A stretch of DNA of 42,090 bases, from the NCBI GenBank assembly GCA_041690535.1, contig JAWLHA010000042.1, forward strand, positions 1 to 42,090, written 5' to 3'. The stretch comes from JAWLHA01 sp041690535 (lineage in GTDB: Bacteria > Pseudomonadota > Gammaproteobacteria > Thiohalomonadales > Thiohalomonadaceae). Position numbers and translations under genes: made by a program. Under the pieces are notes generated by a model. The model worked only from the letters and a program-made list of their open reading frames with translations, searched no databases and was not told the origin of the DNA. Below are positions 16,663 to 25,765 of this stretch, in pieces (the first letter of the stretch is position 1; the number at the start of each line of letters is the position of its first letter).

Positions 16663-18058
16663 GCTGCGTGATCATAACGGGGGCGGGTGCATCACGGCAC
16701 GCAAGGGCAGCACCGCCGTGCTGCTGCTCTTTCCCTGCTGCGCGGCGGCCTGGGAGATCGTGCCCGGGATCACGGTGGCCGAGTCATGGAGCTCGAATCT
16801 CACGTTGGCCCCCGCCGGTCGGGAGGTGGACGACTGGATCACCCGGATCGCCCCCCGCGTCTCCCTGGTGAACAACGGAAGACGGGCGAGGGTCTCCCTC
16901 GACTACGTGATGGAAAACCTCTACTACCTTGGTGAGACGCAACACAACAATACCTTTCACCAGGCGCAGGCGAGCGGATCCATCGAGCTTGCGCAGGAGT
17001 GGTTATTCATGGACGCGACCGCCGCCTACAACCAGACGCTGATCTCCGCGGAGCGGCCCATCCCCCTCAGCAATCTCGATGTGACCCAGAATCAGATCGA
17101 CTATGCCACCTATTCCATCTCTCCCTATGTGGACCACCGCTTCGGAACGTTCGCCAGAGGGGAGTTGCGCTACCGCCAGGACGTGACCGACTACAAGAGC
17201 GGGGGTATTGCCGATGGACGCGCGGAACATCTGATCGGGGCGGTGTCCGGTGGAACCAGGTTCGAGGACTTCGGCTGGCGGCTGAGTTACACCGAGCGCC
17301 ACCTGGAAACCGATGATGGCATGGACGCCTCCCTGGCGAGAGGCGAGCTGCGTCTTTCCCCCCAGCTCTCCAGCCGCATCTGGATGGACCTGGTCGGTGG
17401 CTACGAACAGAACGACTATGGTGGCGGGCAGGACGACCAGGAGGGCGAGTATTGGCTCGCCGGGCTGACCTGGGAGCCGGGCAGCAGAACGCGCATTCAT
17501 GCAGCCGGAGGTGAGCGTTTCTACGGTACAACAGCGAACCTCGATCTCTCCCACCGCACGCGCAGGAGTCAGTGGCAGGCGCGCTATGAGGAGGAGTTCC
17601 TGAATGACATCCAGGGCCTCGCGGAGCGACCGTTGACAGGAGGGGTGGAGATTCCCGTAGCGTCGGAGCTCACTACAGAGGTCTATCTGCGCAAACGGTT
17701 GGGTGGCTCCGTCACCCTGGAAACCGGCCGCAGCACGCTGTTTCTCAACGGCTACGGGGAGCGGCGGAACTATCAGGTCTCCGACCAGGAGGAGCGGGTG
17801 GCCGGCGGAGGGGCACGCTGGAGTTGGGCGTGGTCGGCCCGCACACAGACCACCCTGCGTCTCGACTATCAGCAGCGCCGGTTTCGCGACTCCCCCCGGG
17901 AGGATGAGTTGTGGCACATGCGGCTGGAGCTCGGCCACCAAATCTTGCCGAGGATTCGGGCCGGTTTGGACGGAAGTTATGTGGAGCGCGACTCCACCGA
18001 GCCCTCCGCAGGTTATCGGCAGACCGTCATCACCCTATCGGCGAACGCGACCTTCTAA
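16655..18058 (+). CDS. XrtA-associated outer-membrane beta-barrel protein
   Basis: A 467-residue protein of the TIGR03016 type (PEP-CTERM-associated, formerly hypothetical). It starts at ATG 16655, inside the end of the kinase gene (8-base overlap). A signal-like segment with STAVLLLFPCCAAAWE near residues 19-34 precedes the mature part. The rest is dominated by alternating aromatic/polar beta strands (for example RVSLDYVMENLYYL, RGELRYRQDVTDY and RIWMDLVGGYEQNDY), and it ends in a strand with terminal Phe (LSANATF), typical of outer-membrane barrels. Its inferred job is EPS secretion through the outer membrane, possibly with the Wza-like protein. Confidence 0.9.
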   Translation: MGKLRDHNGGGCITARKGSTAVLLLFPCCAAAWEIVPGITVAESWSSNLTLAPAGREVDDWITRIAPRVSLVNNGRRARVSLDYVMENLYYLGETQHNNTFHQAQASGSIELAQEWLFMDATAAYNQTLISAERPIPLSNLDVTQNQIDYATYSISPYVDHRFGTFARGELRYRQDVTDYKSGGIADGRAEHLIGAVSGGTRFEDFGWRLSYTERHLETDDGMDASLARGELRLSPQLSSRIWMDLVGGYEQNDYGGGQDDQEGEYWLAGLTWEPGSRTRIHAAGGERFYGTTANLDLSHRTRRSQWQARYEEEFLNDIQGLAERPLTGGVEIPVASELTTEVYLRKRLGGSVTLETGRSTLFLNGYGERRNYQVSDQEERVAGGGARWSWAWSARTQTTLRLDYQQRRFRDSPREDELWHMRLELGHQILPRIRAGLDGSYVERDSTEPSAGYRQTVITLSANATF

Positions 18059-18060
18059 TC

Positions 18061-19044
18061 ATGTACGAGAGCTTCTACAAACTGAGTGCGAAGCCGTTTG
18101 CACTGACTCCGGATCCCCGCTTCTTCTTCGAGAGCAGCGGACACAAGCGCGTGCTGTCCTACTTGCGCTACGGCATCTATCAGGGCGAGGGATTCATCGT
18201 GGTGACGGGTGAGGTAGGGACAGGCAAGACCACCCTGATCCAGACCCTGCTCGGCCAGCTGAGCAATCACAAGGACTTTGTGATTGCTCATATGGTCACC
18301 CCGCAGCTGGATCCATCCGAGCTGGTGCTCGCCGTGGCCGAGGCCTTCGGAGTGGAGTGTCAGGCGGCCACGAAACCGCAGGCGCTGAAGAAACTGGAGA
18401 CGTTTCTCCTGCATAAGGCCTACGAAGGCAAGCGCGCACTATTGATAGTGGACGAGGCGCAGAACATACCCGTTGCCACCCTCGAAGAGCTGCGGATGCT
18501 CTCCAACTACAACGTGGGCACCCGTCCGCTGCTGCAAAGCTGTCTGCTCGGGCAGGAGGAATTCAGACAGACCCTTGGCGCGAAGGAGCTCGAACAGCTT
18601 CGCCAGCGGGTCGTCGCCTCGCACCATCTGGGGCCGATGTCTCCCGAGGAGACCCGGTCCTACATCGAATATCGGTTGCAGCGGGTCGGATGGGCCCAGG
18701 ACCCGGAGTTCGTCCCGGAGACCTTCGAAGCCATTTACGAGCAGACCCAAGGGGTTCCGCGTCGCATCAATCGGCTTTGTGATCGCATTCTGTTGTATGG
18801 CTATATCGAGGAGCTGCACTGCATCACCCCCCAGGTGGTGGGTAGCGTCAGTGCCGAACTCAAAGACGAGCTGGGTGAGGGCAGCCAACGCCTGCAGGCG
18901 TTTCGACCGGGAAGCGATGCGCCCACCGATGCCCGGGTTGAGGAGCTGGAGCGCCGCGTCGCCGCCATGGAGAAGTTGCTCGACTGTCACGCACTGATGC
19001 GCGCGTGGCTGGCCGGGCAGATCGAGTGGTCCGGCCGCTCCTGA
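18061..19044 (+). CDS. XrtA-associated ExeA/GspA-like ATPase
   Basis: A 327-residue AAA ATPase of the TIGR03015 group. It starts at ATG 18061, two bases after the barrel gene stop. Walker A (GEVGTGKTT) is at residues 50-58 and Walker B is ALLIVDEAQN near residue 130; a sensor-like region (RLNRLCDR-type, here RRINRLCDRILLYGY) is near residue 240. The N-terminal MYESFYKLSAKPFALTPDP is the usual ExeA-like beginning. It is predicted to be cytosolic or membrane-associated and to energise an assembly step; the exact substrate is unknown. It is consistently found between the barrel gene and the deacetylase in XrtA loci, as here. Confidence 0.92.
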   Translation: MYESFYKLSAKPFALTPDPRFFFESSGHKRVLSYLRYGIYQGEGFIVVTGEVGTGKTTLIQTLLGQLSNHKDFVIAHMVTPQLDPSELVLAVAEAFGVECQAATKPQALKKLETFLLHKAYEGKRALLIVDEAQNIPVATLEELRMLSNYNVGTRPLLQSCLLGQEEFRQTLGAKELEQLRQRVVASHHLGPMSPEETRSYIEYRLQRVGWAQDPEFVPETFEAIYEQTQGVPRRINRLCDRILLYGYIEELHCITPQVVGSVSAELKDELGEGSQRLQAFRPGSDAPTDARVEELERRVAAMEKLLDCHALMRAWLAGQIEWSGRS

Positions 19045-19083
19045 TTCGCTTCATTACTCGCACGCCTTCCTCACACGGGGCGC

Positions 19084-20004
19084 ATGTACACGGACAAGCG
19101 ACGACGCATGGAACAGCAGAACGAGCAGGTGAATGCCTTTACCATCGACGTGGAGGACTATTACCACGTCTCCGCCTTCGCCGGTGTCATCCCCCGCGCC
19201 GCCTGGAATGCACTGGAGTCCCATGTGGTGGCCAATACCCGCCGGTTGCTGGAATTGTTGGGGGAGGCGGGCGTGAAAGCCACCTTTTTCGTGCTGGGCG
19301 CCGTGGCCGAGCGCCATCCAGCACTGGTGCGGGAGATCGCTGAGCAGGGGCATGAGATCGCCTGCCACGGCTATAGCCATCAGCTGATCTACGAGCAGAC
19401 GCCGCAGGCGTTCAGGTACGAGACCGCCAAGGCCAAGGCGCTGCTGGAGGAGCTGGGGGGGGCTCCGGTCCAGGGTTACCGAGCGGCCAGCTGGTCGGTG
19501 ACCAAGGCGTCGCTGTGGGCCTGCGAGATCCTTGGCGAGCTGGGATTCAGCTATGACTCCAGCATCTACCCCGTTGCCCACGACCGTTACGGGATCCCTG
19601 GCGAACAGCGCCACATCCACAGCCGCCCCGTGGCGCATCGGCCCGACATGGTGGAGTTTCCCCCGGCCACAATGGCCTTGGGCCCCCTGGTGATCCCCGT
19701 TGGAGGCGGCGGCTACTTCCGGCTCTACCCCTACGCCGTGACCAAGGCCGCGCTGCGGTGGATCAACCGCCGGGAGAAGGCGCCCTTTTCCTTCTACATC
19801 CACCCCTGGGAGATCGATCCGGATCAGCCCCGGGTCGAGGCGTCGCGGCTGTCGCGGTTTCGCCACTACGTATGCCTGAGCCGGTGCGAGGGGCGTTTGC
19901 GGCGTCTGCTTCGCGACTTCCGCTTCGACACGGCCCTCTCCGTTCTTGCACGTGCCGGGATGGCGGGGGCCCCTTCGGTGGCCGCAGCGGCCGGGCAGGG
20001 GTGA
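19084..20004 (+). CDS. XrtA-system polysaccharide deacetylase
   Basis: NodB-fold carbohydrate esterase (family 4) of 306 residues. It contains NAFTIDVEDYYHV with the catalytic Asp pair region, KATFFVLGAVAERHP, the metal-binding HGYSH pattern at about residue 99, the GYRAASWSV motif and a late PFSFYIHPWEID motif that supplies the second catalytic His. No signal peptide is visible, so it may act on lipid-linked or cytosolic intermediates, as is usual for this subgroup. The start could be ATG 19084 or ATG 19108; neither has a strong ribosome site. It would remove N-acetyl groups from a HexNAc residue of the EPS unit. Confidence 0.93.
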   Translation: MYTDKRRRMEQQNEQVNAFTIDVEDYYHVSAFAGVIPRAAWNALESHVVANTRRLLELLGEAGVKATFFVLGAVAERHPALVREIAEQGHEIACHGYSHQLIYEQTPQAFRYETAKAKALLEELGGAPVQGYRAASWSVTKASLWACEILGELGFSYDSSIYPVAHDRYGIPGEQRHIHSRPVAHRPDMVEFPPATMALGPLVIPVGGGGYFRLYPYAVTKAALRWINRREKAPFSFYIHPWEIDPDQPRVEASRLSRFRHYVCLSRCEGRLRRLLRDFRFDTALSVLARAGMAGAPSVAAAAGQG

Positions 20005-20007
20005 GCG

Positions 20008-21054
20008 ATGGACGCTCAGAACACGATCACATGCAGTCGCAGCCGACCCGAAGATGCCGAAGGGTGGGATTGCTTCGTGGCCAATCACCCCGACGGCTCC
20101 CTCTATCACCTGTGCCGGTGGGGGCCGCTGGTGGAGAGGGTGTTTGGCCACCCCACCCTCTACTGGACGGCCCGCTCCCCCGAGGGTGCGATCACCGGTG
20201 TACTGCCCGCAGTGCGGCTCAGGAGTCTCCTGTTCGGTGACTACCTGGTGTCGCTCCCCTATTTCAATTATGGCGGTGCCCTTGGCAGGGACGCCCCGGT
20301 GGAGGAGGCGCTGATGGGCGCGGCGGCGGCACATGCCGAACGACTGGGCAGCAGACACCTGGAGTTTCGCGATCGCGTCGTGCGCGGCGCCTGGCCCTGC
20401 CGGTCCGACAAGGCCGCGCTGGAGTTGGCGCTTCCGGCCGACGCGGAGGTCCTGTGGAAACAGCTGGGCTCGAAGTTGCGTGCCCAGATTCGCCGGCCGG
20501 CGCGGGAGAACGTGTCGGTGGCGCGGGGCGGCCACGAACTTGTCGACCCATTTTACAGCGTGTACGCGCGCAATATGCGAGACCTCGGCACACCCGTCTA
20601 CGCAAAGCGCTTTTTCGCCGAGATTGCGGCAGCATTCCACGAACACACTACTATTTTGGTGGTCAGCATCGATTCAAAGCCCGTCGCCGCCGGCTTTCTG
20701 ATCGACTACAAAGGAAGGATGGAGATCCCTTGGGCCTCCTCACTCAAAGAGTGCAACCGTTTTGGCGTGAACATGTTGATGTACTGGGAGGCTCTTAAGA
20801 CCGCAATCGAGCGCCGTTGTACGGTCTTCGATTTCGGTCGCTCCACGCGGGACAGCGGAACCTATCGTTTCAAGTTGCAGTGGGGCGCCCAACCGCGCGC
20901 TCTGTTCTGGCATTACTGGCTAGGAAATGCACAGGAACTCCCAAGGCTGAACCCCGACAACCCCAAGTTTCGCCGAGCCGTGGCTGCATGGCGCCGCCTG
21001 CCGCTTCCGTTGGCCAACTTTTTGGGGCCGATGATTGTCAAGGACCTTCCATAG
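20008..21054 (+). CDS. XrtA-associated FemAB-family transferase
   Basis: A 348-residue FemAB-like double-GNAT protein of the TIGR03019 type. Known FemAB enzymes move aminoacyl groups from tRNA to peptidoglycan; in XrtA loci the substrate is unknown and an acyl or aminoacyl modification of the EPS is an inference. Visible features are SLYHLCRWGPLVERVFGH at about 30-48, YFNYGGALG near 88, KLRAQIRRPAREN near 155, and the second GNAT half with VAAGFLIDYKGRMEIPWASSL and FDFGRSTRDSGTYRFKLQWGA. It begins three bases after the deacetylase stop and sits nine bases before the amidotransferase start, so one operon is clear. The likely acceptor amine is the one exposed by the deacetylase. Confidence 0.93.
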   Translation: MDAQNTITCSRSRPEDAEGWDCFVANHPDGSLYHLCRWGPLVERVFGHPTLYWTARSPEGAITGVLPAVRLRSLLFGDYLVSLPYFNYGGALGRDAPVEEALMGAAAAHAERLGSRHLEFRDRVVRGAWPCRSDKAALELALPADAEVLWKQLGSKLRAQIRRPARENVSVARGGHELVDPFYSVYARNMRDLGTPVYAKRFFAEIAAAFHEHTTILVVSIDSKPVAAGFLIDYKGRMEIPWASSLKECNRFGVNMLMYWEALKTAIERRCTVFDFGRSTRDSGTYRFKLQWGAQPRALFWHYWLGNAQELPRLNPDNPKFRRAVAAWRRLPLPLANFLGPMIVKDLP

Positions 21055-21062
21055 GGGGAGAT

Positions 21063-23018
21063 ATGTGCGGGATTGCCGGATTGCTGGATACCACCGCTGG
21101 ACAGCCACCGAGACGCGATGAGCTCGAGGCCATGGTGAGGCTCATCGAACATCGCGGGCCCGACGATATGACAATCTTCCTGGAGCCGCAAATCGGTCTC
21201 GCGCATGCGCGGCTCAGCATCATCGACGTGGAGGGAGGCAAGCAGCCCATCCATAACGAAGACCACACGGTGTGGGTCGTGTTCAATGGCGAGATCTTCA
21301 ACTACCTCGAACTGCGCGAGGGGCTCCTGCGGCGCGGTCATCGCTTCGCCACCCGCACCGACACGGAAGTGATCGTTCATCTCTATGAGGAGAAGGGCGA
21401 GCGCTTCGTCGACGAGCTCAACGGTCAATTCGCCATTGCGCTGTGGGACCGGCGCCAGAAAAAGCTGGTCCTCGCCCGAGATCGGGTCGGCATCGCTCCG
21501 TTGTTCTACACCACCCAACAGGGGCGCTTCGCCTTTGCCTCGGAAGTGAAGGCGTTGCTGCCGCTGATGGCGGAGGCTCCGAACCTCGATCTGCTCGCCC
21601 TCGATCAGGTGATGACCTTCTGGACGCCTGTGGGGCCCCGGACCCTGTTCGAAGGGGTGAGTCAGGTGTTGCCGGGTCAAATGGTGGTGGTGCACGGACA
21701 GGAGGTCCTGAAGAGTCGCTACTGGGATTTGAAATACCCCACCGATGGTCGCTATGACGAGCGCCCCGAAAGCGAACAGCTCGGCGAAATAGAGGCGCTG
21801 ATGATCGATGCGACCCGGCTGCGGCTGCGCTCCGATGTACCGGTGGGGGCCTATCTCTCGGGCGGACTCGACTCGTCGGTGATCACCGCGCTCTGCCATG
21901 AGTTTGTGGGTGAGGGAATGAGGTGCTTCTCGGTGGGGTTCGAGGATGCGGCGTTCGACGAGGCGCCTCACCAGAATGTCATGGCGAGCCACCTCGGGCT
22001 GCGGCGAAGCCGCCTCGATGTGACCCGGGGCGACATTGCAAGCCGTTTTCTCGATGCCGTCTGGCACGCGGAGTCCACGGTGTTGCGGACTGCCCCGGTG
22101 CCTCTGATGATGCTCTCCGAGCACGTCCGGCAGTCGGATTACAAGGTGGTCCTCACCGGTGAAGGAGCCGACGAGGTCTTTGGCGGGTACGACATCTTCA
22201 AGGAGGCGAAGATCCGCCTCTTCTGGGCCAGACAGAGGGACTCCGAGTGGCGCGGCACCCTTCTTAAACGGCTGTATCCCTATCTCGAACTCACCCGTAA
22301 CCAGGGACAAGCATACCTCCAGTCGTTCTTCGGTCAGGGCCTCGATCAGCCGGAGGCGCCCCATTTCGCCCACATTCCCCGCTGGGCGACCACTGCATCA
22401 TGCAAGACCTTTTTTGCGGACGAGGTGAAGATGCGTTTGCGGGAGGACCCGCTGAACGAGCTCCTCGCATGCCTGCCCACGGAGATTGAGCGCTGGCACC
22501 CGTTCAACCGGTGGCAGTACATCGAGACGAAGCTGCTCATGGGCAATTATCTGCTCTCCTCGCAGGGCGATCGCATGCTGATGGCCAACGGGGTGGAGGG
22601 GCGCTATCCCTACCTCGACCACCGGGTCGTGGAATTCGCCAGTCGCCTGCACCCGAAAGTGAAGATGAAGGTCCTCAACGAGAAGTACGCCCTGAAGACC
22701 TCCATGGCGAGCTATCTGCCCGACTCCATCAGAAAGCGCTCCAAGCAGCCTTACCGGGCCCCCGACGCGGCGGCATTCACCACCCCCCAGGCCGCCGAAT
22801 ACGTGGATGAACTGCTGTCACCGGGAAGACTGCGCAACTATGGCTATTTCGACCCCGCGAAAGTCGCCCTCCTGCACAGAAAGGTGCGCCGCGGCGCAGG
22901 AGCAGGATACCGGGACAATATGGCCTTCGTCGGGATCCTCTCGACCCAGGCGTGGCACTACCACTTCGTGGAGGGCTATTACCAAAAGCTGAGAAGTCGC
23001 ACCGCCGTAGGCTTTTGA
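21063..23018 (+). CDS. XrtA-system asparagine-synthase-like amidotransferase
   Basis: A 651-residue class-II glutamine amidotransferase plus asparagine-synthase domain (TIGR03108 type). The catalytic Cys is residue 2 (MCGIAG), followed by HRGPDD and the glutaminase residues in FNGEIFNY. The synthase half has the ATP pyrophosphatase loop SGGLDSS at about residue 266 and GEGADEVFGGYD near 370. It would amidate a carboxylate using glutamine and ATP; here the carboxylate could be the uronic acid made by the TviB-like enzyme, which is an inference. The start is fixed by the need for Cys2; the frame is open further upstream but overlaps the FemAB gene. A site (GGGGAGAT) lies just before. Confidence 0.94.
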   Translation: MCGIAGLLDTTAGQPPRRDELEAMVRLIEHRGPDDMTIFLEPQIGLAHARLSIIDVEGGKQPIHNEDHTVWVVFNGEIFNYLELREGLLRRGHRFATRTDTEVIVHLYEEKGERFVDELNGQFAIALWDRRQKKLVLARDRVGIAPLFYTTQQGRFAFASEVKALLPLMAEAPNLDLLALDQVMTFWTPVGPRTLFEGVSQVLPGQMVVVHGQEVLKSRYWDLKYPTDGRYDERPESEQLGEIEALMIDATRLRLRSDVPVGAYLSGGLDSSVITALCHEFVGEGMRCFSVGFEDAAFDEAPHQNVMASHLGLRRSRLDVTRGDIASRFLDAVWHAESTVLRTAPVPLMMLSEHVRQSDYKVVLTGEGADEVFGGYDIFKEAKIRLFWARQRDSEWRGTLLKRLYPYLELTRNQGQAYLQSFFGQGLDQPEAPHFAHIPRWATTASCKTFFADEVKMRLREDPLNELLACLPTEIERWHPFNRWQYIETKLLMGNYLLSSQGDRMLMANGVEGRYPYLDHRVVEFASRLHPKVKMKVLNEKYALKTSMASYLPDSIRKRSKQPYRAPDAAAFTTPQAAEYVDELLSPGRLRNYGYFDPAKVALLHRKVRRGAGAGYRDNMAFVGILSTQAWHYHFVEGYYQKLRSRTAVGF

Positions 23019-23153
23019 GCGGGCAGGTGCGGACTGCCCTGGTGACCCGTGTCGGCCAGCGCGTGGCGCGCGGCACAGCGCCCGCAAGGCCGTGATGCGT
23101 GATGGACAAGATGAATGGAACCGCGAGTGAAAACCACTGAAAGGAGACCGTCA
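23019..23153. other. Intergenic gap with GC hairpin before the carrier protein
   Basis: A 135-base gap in an otherwise tightly packed operon. GGGCAG (23021-23026) and CTGCCC (23034-23039) can pair just after the amidotransferase stop. There is no T tract, so a Rho-independent terminator is unlikely; a 3' end stabiliser or an operon boundary is possible. Confidence 0.35.
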
Positions 23154-23432
23154 ATGCCCCCGGAACAGAGCATAAGGAAGTTCATCCTCGAAAACTACCT
23201 GTTCACCGAAGACGAGCAGGCTTTGGAGAATAGCGCCTCCCTGATCGAGATGGGCGTGATTGACTCCACCGGCGTCATGGAACTGGTCGCGTTCCTGGAA
23301 GAGCAGTTCGGGATCCGCATGCTGGAGGACGAACTGGTCCCGGAGAATCTCGATTCCGTGGATCGAATCGTCGCTTTCGTGATCCGCAAGCAAGGCGTGA
23401 CGGCTGGAAATGCCGCAGCATCCGGGGCGTAA
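23154..23432 (+). CDS. Acyl carrier protein (first of two)
   Basis: A 92-residue stand-alone carrier protein. ATG 23154 is chosen because AAGGAGA lies seven bases upstream. The acidic four-helix pattern is present, with the phosphopantetheine serine predicted at Ser38 in MGVIDSTGVMEL and a second helix LEEQFGIRMLEDELVPENLDSVDRIVAFV. The motif is DST rather than the fatty-acid DSL, which is common in carrier proteins of specialised pathways. The NadE-like gene starts four bases after its stop, so the two are translated as a pair. It should carry an acyl or aminoacyl thioester used to decorate the EPS, which is inferred from context. Confidence 0.92.
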   Translation: MPPEQSIRKFILENYLFTEDEQALENSASLIEMGVIDSTGVMELVAFLEEQFGIRMLEDELVPENLDSVDRIVAFVIRKQGVTAGNAAASGA

Positions 23433-23436
23433 ACTC

Positions 23437-24486
23437 ATGAGCGTTGAAAGAGCGGTAGAGCAGGGCGAAAGGGCGGTAGGGAGCACCTCTCCGTTTCTGG
23501 CCATGGACACGGAGCGGGAGATCCACCGCATCACCCGGCGAATACGGGAAGAGCTCGGTGGGGCTCTGAAACGGAGAGGCCTGGTCGTGGCCATCTCCGG
23601 GGGGATCGACAGCTCGGTGTGTGCTGCACTTGCGGTGCGCGCGGTCGGTCCGGAGCGGGTAGTGGCGTTGATTCTGCCCGAGAAGGACTCCTCCCCCACC
23701 AGCCGAGAGCGGGCCGAGCGCCTGGCCGACCACCTTGGGATAACACGGGAGGTAGAGGATATCGCCCCTGCGCTGGAGGCATTGGGTTGCTACCGTCGTC
23801 GGGATGAGGCGATCCGCAGGGTCATTCCGGGGTATGGGCCGGGGTGGAAGAGCAAGATCGTGATCGCGGGGGGCGCGCAAGGGCAGTTCAACTACTTCAG
23901 GCTGGTGGCCGAGTCGCCGGAGGGAACACCGTTCGATGAACGGCTTGGCGCCCGGGAGTACCTGGAGATTGTCGCGGCGACCAACTTCAAGCAGCGCATC
24001 CGCAAGACCTTTGAATACTACTACGCGGACAAGCTCAACTTCGCGGTGGTGGGGACGCCCAATCGTCTCGAGTACGACCAGGGGTTCTTTGTGAAGAACG
24101 GCGATGGATCGGCCGACATCAAACCCATTGCCCACCTCTACAAGACCCAGGTCTACGCCCTTGCCGAGGCACTCGGACTGCCCGGGGAGATCTGTTCGGC
24201 CCAGCCGAGCACCGATACCTACAGCCTGCCCCAAGGGCAGGACGAGTTCTACTTCGTGCTGCCCTATCAGAAGATGGACGTGGCCTTGTGGGCCCACAAC
24301 AGTGGAAAAACCGCCGAAGAGCTGGCGGAGATGATCGGGCTTACGGTAAGCGGCGCCACAGCGATCTACGCCGACATCGAGGCGAAGCGCCGGGCGACCC
24401 GCTATCTGCACCTCTCACCGCGTTTGATCGCACCGGTTCCCGAGGTGGCGGGCCAGGCAGGTGAGACCCGGCTGGAGGCCCCATAG
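23437..24486 (+). CDS. NadE-like ATP pyrophosphatase (NAD synthase family)
   Basis: A 349-residue protein of the NAD synthase/adenylation family. The PP-loop SGGIDSS begins at Ser54, and VVGTPNRLEYDQGFF, NGDGSADIKPIAHLYKTQV and PSTDTYSLPQGQDE correspond to the NadE core. Compared with ordinary ammonia-dependent NadE (about 250-280 residues) it has an insertion of roughly 50 residues after the first helix bundle (about 115-175), and the usual KSE of GTGNKSE is replaced by NRLE. The glutaminase domain of long NadE enzymes is absent. Its position directly behind a carrier protein suggests a job in EPS chemistry (amide formation on an adenylated acid) rather than NAD synthesis, though a housekeeping role cannot be excluded. 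Confidence 0.85.
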   Translation: MSVERAVEQGERAVGSTSPFLAMDTEREIHRITRRIREELGGALKRRGLVVAISGGIDSSVCAALAVRAVGPERVVALILPEKDSSPTSRERAERLADHLGITREVEDIAPALEALGCYRRRDEAIRRVIPGYGPGWKSKIVIAGGAQGQFNYFRLVAESPEGTPFDERLGAREYLEIVAATNFKQRIRKTFEYYYADKLNFAVVGTPNRLEYDQGFFVKNGDGSADIKPIAHLYKTQVYALAEALGLPGEICSAQPSTDTYSLPQGQDEFYFVLPYQKMDVALWAHNSGKTAEELAEMIGLTVSGATAIYADIEAKRRATRYLHLSPRLIAPVPEVAGQAGETRLEAP

Positions 24487-24577
24487 TGCCGCAGCTTGCC
24501 AATGACAGAGGCGGCCTGACGGGAAATTGCCCCTCCGCGCCGCATGATGCGGTGCCTGGTTGCGTTGAGGGCACGCC

Positions 24578-25708
24578 GTGAAGCCCCATGTGCTGCATGT
24601 CCTGGCCGGGGGCTCGGAGCGGGCCGAGCGGGCGCTGCTGGACCTTGCCCTTGGCATGGATCCTGACCAGTTTCGGGCGAGCGTGGTATTGCCCACCAAA
24701 GTGAGCCGGCTTTGTGAACAGCTGCACCAGTCCGGGATCGCAACCCACCTTCTCCCCATAAGGGGCACTTCCTTCAGTGTCGCTCAAGTGGGCGCCCTGG
24801 TCCGGCTCATCAAAGGCTTGAAGGTTGACCTGATTCACTCCCACCAATTTGGCGCCAACGTCTACTGTTCCCTGGCGGGGATGCTGACAGGTACTCCGGT
24901 GATCTCCAGTTTTCATGGCTCCGAGGATGCCAGGCCACGCAATCGGCGCACCCGCACGGCGCTGCGGATGATCAATCGTGGCTCACGTTTCATGGTGTTT
25001 GCTTCCGAGCATCTCGCGGCCCACTACACCCGTTTCGGAGTCCTCGATCCGGAACGGACCGCGGCCATTTACAACGCGCTGGGCGCAGAAGGTGGGCCCC
25101 GGGGAGATGAGGGAGGGGCGCGACAGGCAATGGGGCTCAGTGCGTCAGACCTCGTGGTCGGTGCCCTTGGCAGCATTCGTGCCCCCAATCGCTACCACAT
25201 CCTCATCGAGAGTGCTGCCAGCGTTTGTCAGCAGCATCAAGGCGTCAAGTTCGTAGTGGCCGGGAACGGCAGGGGGACCCCGCTTCTGGCCGAACTCGAG
25301 GCACTGATCCACCGACTGGATCTGGCGGACAGCTTCCATTTCGTCGGGCACAGGGAGAACCCGGCGGCGTTTATCGGCGCACTCGACCTGTTTGTGGTTG
25401 GCTCCGCCGGCAAGGGACTGTCCATCGCTACGCTCGAGGCGATGGCGGCCGGAGTGCCGGTGGTCGCGACAGGGGGCCCGGATCAGCTGATTTCCCACGG
25501 TGTGACCGGGCTTGTGGTCGACCCCTTCAACGCCGATACCCTCGCCGAGGCGATCACCGATCTGGTTCAATCCCCTCCGCTTCGGCAGACGCTCGGGGAG
25601 CAGGGGCGGGAGTTCGCCCAAGCGAGGTACAGCAAGGAATCCATGCTCAACGGCTATACGACCCTCTATCAGCGCGTTCTTGACGCGAGCTTGGCCCCAT
25701 CGACCTGA
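24578..25708 (+). CDS. GT4-family glycosyltransferase
   Basis: A 376-residue GT-B retaining glycosyltransferase, cytosolic or membrane-associated. It starts at GTG 24578 (VKPHVLHVLAGGSERAE) with TTGAGGG eight bases upstream. The N-terminal Rossmann half has the DLIHSHQFGANVY motif; the C-terminal half has LVVGALGSIRAPNRY and the GT4 signature region GKGLSIATLEAMAAGVPVVATGGPDQLI, including the E-x7-E-like element. It should add one sugar of the EPS repeat unit. Donor and linkage cannot be read from the sequence. Confidence 0.92.
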   Translation: MKPHVLHVLAGGSERAERALLDLALGMDPDQFRASVVLPTKVSRLCEQLHQSGIATHLLPIRGTSFSVAQVGALVRLIKGLKVDLIHSHQFGANVYCSLAGMLTGTPVISSFHGSEDARPRNRRTRTALRMINRGSRFMVFASEHLAAHYTRFGVLDPERTAAIYNALGAEGGPRGDEGGARQAMGLSASDLVVGALGSIRAPNRYHILIESAASVCQQHQGVKFVVAGNGRGTPLLAELEALIHRLDLADSFHFVGHRENPAAFIGALDLFVVGSAGKGLSIATLEAMAAGVPVVATGGPDQLISHGVTGLVVDPFNADTLAEAITDLVQSPPLRQTLGEQGREFAQARYSKESMLNGYTTLYQRVLDASLAPST

Positions 25709-25765
25709 GAGCAGAGAGCGTGGCGACTCATCCGTGTAGTCACGGGGCCTGAACGGATACGACCC

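Noticed and set aside
19054..20646. Long minus-strand open frame opposite the deacetylase and FemAB genes
   Set aside because: Shadow of two well-supported genes; no start site or recognisable motif.
20913..22373. Long minus-strand open frame opposite the amidotransferase gene
   Set aside because: Antisense to a clearly recognised asparagine-synthase gene whose motifs are all intact; the antisense product resembles no protein family.
23021..23039. GGGCAG/CTGCCC hairpin as operon terminator after the amidotransferase
   Set aside because: Followed by GC-rich sequence without a T tract, and the next gene has a good ribosome site on the same strand; kept only as a note on the gap.
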